DNA from: Chryseobacterium lathyri
Lineage (GTDB): Bacteria; Bacteroidota; Bacteroidia; Flavobacteriales; Weeksellaceae
Direction of reading: 5' to 3'
Assembly: GCF_003290185.1 (NCBI RefSeq)
Contig: NZ_QNFY01000009.1
Coordinates: forward strand, 124,001-188,000
Length of the DNA: 64,000 bases
Shown: one piece after another, positions 62,070 to 64,000 of the stretch
Position numbering within the stretch: position 1 is the stretch's first letter
Layout: every line of letters begins with the position of its first letter
The notes under the pieces: model-generated
What the model was told of the DNA's origin: nothing
Seen by the model: only the letters and a program-made list of their open reading frames with translations
Database searches by the model: none
Made by a program: the position numbers and the translations under genes

Positions 62070-62935
62070 TTCAACAGATCAAGTTCCAGAATATTATTTT
62101 CCTTTTTAATTTGATTAATCAATTGCGTTTCTCTATCATTTCTCTTCGCATTAGAAGTTTTTACCAATTTTCCCGAATCATCAATTTCCAAAACATCACG
62201 GCTTTGTGCCTGCATCAGCTTTTCACTTTTCATTGGATCTTTACAGTAGTCTTTAAAAGCTTGTTTATATTTTGTTTCATTCAATTTAATAAGGGGGTCA
62301 AGACCATGCTTATTCTCTCTGGAACTCTTCCATTCATCTCCTTCCGGAAGCTTTTTAATTCCTTTTAGTTCGAATGAATGCGTCTGACTGGAATCCTCTA
62401 ACTTTACAATTAATCCGGGAAGCCCATAGAATTTATAGGGTCCGTCCTGAATGAGTACCTCTGTGGTAAACCATGCAATCCATTTTCTGCCAACAAATTC
62501 GCAAACAGCTTTTTGAACAGCCAGTTCTCCGATCTTTGCTTTGTCAGGAAGAATTTTCCATTCTTGCTTTCTTCCCTCCTCTACCATATACATATCAATC
62601 CCCAGAGAATTGAAAAAATTTACCGAATAATCAGGATATGACTTTTCAACACTATAACGAATTTTACCTTTGAACTTAATTTTTGAAAAATCCATTTCTA
62701 TTCCACGCTTAACATGTATATCCATAGCAGCTGCCCAGATAGAATCTGATTCAGATACATCTTTACTGTAAAACTTAGATCCTTTCGGAATAACATCCAG
62801 AAACATTATTTCAGTCTCCTGGACATCTTTTGCTGTAGAATCAATGCTAAACTTATACTCATAAATGAATCTTTGATTCTGAGCACCGACTGAAAAGGTT
62901 AATAGGAGAATGAATAAGGTGATTACTTTTTTCAT
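62066..62935 (-). CDS. GLPGLI family secreted protein
   Basis: A 289-residue protein of the flavobacterial GLPGLI family (porin-like folding or export function suspected, not established). Signal peptide MKKVITLFILLLTFSVGAQ; family motif YGLPGLIVKLED near residue 178; C-terminus ENNILELDLLK. It is one of two in the last 2 kb, with a sugar acetyltransferase between them, all on the reverse strand. Confidence 0.92.
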   Translation of the reverse strand: MKKVITLFILLLTFSVGAQNQRFIYEYKFSIDSTAKDVQETEIMFLDVIPKGSKFYSKDVSESDSIWAAAMDIHVKRGIEMDFSKIKFKGKIRYSVEKSYPDYSVNFFNSLGIDMYMVEEGRKQEWKILPDKAKIGELAVQKAVCEFVGRKWIAWFTTEVLIQDGPYKFYGLPGLIVKLEDSSQTHSFELKGIKKLPEGDEWKSSRENKHGLDPLIKLNETKYKQAFKDYCKDPMKSEKLMQAQSRDVLEIDDSGKLVKTSNAKRNDRETQLINQIKKENNILELDLLK

Positions 62936-62943
62936 GATAATGA

Positions 62944-63519
62944 TTAATATGATTTTAAATTTTCTTCAACATTTTTAATAACCTTACATGGATTTCCCAC
63001 AGCAACCGCATAATCAGGAATATTTTTGGTCACAACACTTCCCGCACCTATTACTGCATTATTTCCGATAGAAACTCCGGGCAGAACCACGACGTTTCCT
63101 CCCAGCCACACATTATCTCCTACGGTAATCGGATGGGCATATTCCAGGCCTTCATTTCGCTGTTTTGCATCCAGCGGGTGTCCTGCGGTGTAGAAGCTGC
63201 AATTCGGGCCGATAAAAACATTGTTCCCGAACTTCACCTTTGCACAGTCCAGAATAGTCAGGTTATGGTTGGCGTAAAAATTCTCTCCCACTTCAATATT
63301 ATAGCCGTAATCGCACCAGAAATTGGGTTCAATACAAATATGCTCTTTTGTACTTCCTAGAATTCTTTTGATCTGTTCGTTTCTGTTCCGGGTGTCGGAA
63401 TTTTTCAGCTGGTTATACTCCAGGCACAGGTCTTTGCATGTCATACGTTCACTGATCAGCTGTTCGTCATAATTGGCATTATATAGAAGTCCGGCCTCGC
63501 ATTTTTCCTTTTCTGTCAT
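62944..63519 (-). CDS. Maltose/galactoside-type sugar O-acetyltransferase
   Basis: A 191-residue left-handed beta-helix (hexapeptide) acetyltransferase. It begins MTEKEKCEAGLLYNANYDEQLISERMTCKDLC, followed by hexapeptide turns with NHNLTILDCAKVKFGNNVFIGPNCSFYTAGHPLDAKQR (catalytic His in the AGHP motif) and the C-terminal VVVLPGVSIGNNAVIGAGSVV. It transfers acetyl from acetyl-CoA to a sugar. ATG 63519 is chosen over the upstream TTG because the family starts MTE. It is 8 bp after the GLPGLI gene end. Confidence 0.93.
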   Translation of the reverse strand: MTEKEKCEAGLLYNANYDEQLISERMTCKDLCLEYNQLKNSDTRNRNEQIKRILGSTKEHICIEPNFWCDYGYNIEVGENFYANHNLTILDCAKVKFGNNVFIGPNCSFYTAGHPLDAKQRNEGLEYAHPITVGDNVWLGGNVVVLPGVSIGNNAVIGAGSVVTKNIPDYAVAVGNPCKVIKNVEENLKSY

Positions 63520-63563
63520 AGTATTTAGATTCAAGGTTTAGGGTTTAAAGATACGGACAATAA

Positions 63564-63600
63564 CAAAAAAACAGAATAGTCATTAATAACTATCCTGTTC
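63564..63600 (-). terminator. Terminator after the edge GLPGLI gene
   Basis: ACAGAATAGT / ACTATCCTGT arms (one mismatch) around an 8-nt loop; on the minus strand followed by seven T. Confidence 0.75.
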
Positions 63601-63621
63601 TCTATTAAAAAATTATGTAGA

Positions 63622-64000
63622 TTACTTCACCAGATCAGGTTCGATCGGGTTGTTATTTTTCTGAAGTGTTTCTTTAGTTCTTTTTTCCATTTCCTTGAAG
63701 ACCTGGTTGGGGTCTGACAACTCTTTTCCGTCCGGGGTTTTCATTTTAAATGCCACTTTTGCATTTGAGTCACCCACACTTCTCATCAACATTTCTCTCA
63801 TATTCTTGGTGGGATCATTTACATAGGCTTTCCATACTTTTTTGTACTGTTCTTTTGTGATTTCCAGTTCTTTTCCACCCATTCCCAATATTCTGACATT
63901 ACCAGGCAGTTGGGCTTCCTTTTCCTCTGCAGGATTCTGTATTGTTTTATTTCCTGCCAGTGTCATGATGTGTGAACCTGTTGCATCTTCCATCTTTACG
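63622..64000 (-). CDS. GLPGLI family protein, N-terminus cut by window edge
   Basis: The last 125 codons of a reverse-strand gene that continues beyond the right edge. The first visible residues VKMEDATGSHIMTLAGN correspond to those just after GLPGLI in the neighbour (VKLEDSSQTHSFELKG), and the ends match (NNNPIEPDLVK vs ENNILELDLLK). So this is a second GLPGLI gene; an internal ATG at 63993 is not its start. Confidence 0.88.
   Translation of the reverse strand, partial: VKMEDATGSHIMTLAGNKTIQNPAEEKEAQLPGNVRILGMGGKELEITKEQYKKVWKAYVNDPTKNMREMLMRSVGDSNAKVAFKMKTPDGKELSDPNQVFKEMEKRTKETLQKNNNPIEPDLVK

Overview
The window looks like a chromosomal segment of a Chryseobacterium-type flavobacterium (Flavobacteriales, Weeksellaceae). 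The evidence is AT-rich DNA, the Bacteroidota promoter signature TTG-N19-TAnnTTTG in front of several genes, GLPGLI-family proteins, an IND/CGB-type subclass B1 metallo-beta-lactamase, cyanophycin metabolism, and small HTH/transposase-like genes I recognise from this genus. No tRNA, rRNA, CRISPR array or complete insertion sequence was seen. This is a reading by eye; no database search was run.

Layout. 0-4 kb: cyanophycin cycle (synthetase, cut by the left edge, divergent from cyanophycinase and an isoaspartyl peptidase). 4-9 kb: a methyltransferase, a GNAT acetyltransferase, a PH/SHOCT protein, hisS, an HRDC protein and a short SSB. 9-16 kb: an arginase-family pseudogene, an ABM protein, an HPP membrane protein, a TIGR01777 oxidoreductase, a divergent marR / UvrA-like pair with two TTAACnnnGTTAA palindromes, nudK and a DUF2306 protein. 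16-21 kb: two Lrp/AsnC regulators, each convergent with a forward gene and sharing a 40-bp repeat at the junction, then a cobalamin riboswitch and metE with a 50-codon ORF in the leader. 21-26 kb: two oxidoreductase/HxlR divergent modules. 26-32.5 kb: a tetR-tolC-MFP-RND efflux operon with a promoter bracketed by palindromes. 33-42 kb: housekeeping genes (cvfB-like, lpd, a glycosyltransferase, recQ, kdsD, tatC).

42-44.3 kb holds a tight four-gene forward operon: DoxX-like membrane protein, DUF2071 protein, membrane-anchored methyltransferase and a small membrane protein. I know of no described function for it as a unit. 44.3-48.8 kb: secreted M1 and M61 metallopeptidases and the chromosomal metallo-beta-lactamase. 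48.8-56.4 kb is more AT-rich and looks like an accessory island. It has an M43 metalloprotease lipoprotein lying between a decayed and an intact copy of an HTH-family gene, a transposase-like HTH gene, two secreted surface/tail-fibre-like proteins (one with an internal 540-bp duplication), and a divergent TPR-transmembrane-HTH sensor that could regulate them.

56.4-64 kb returns to core genes: a sensor kinase downstream of a PBP4-type carboxypeptidase, peptidase E, a TPR protein, a YdeI/DUF1905 protein, a heptanucleotide tandem array upstream of fructose-6-phosphate aldolase, and two GLPGLI proteins around a sugar O-acetyltransferase. The second GLPGLI gene is cut by the right edge.
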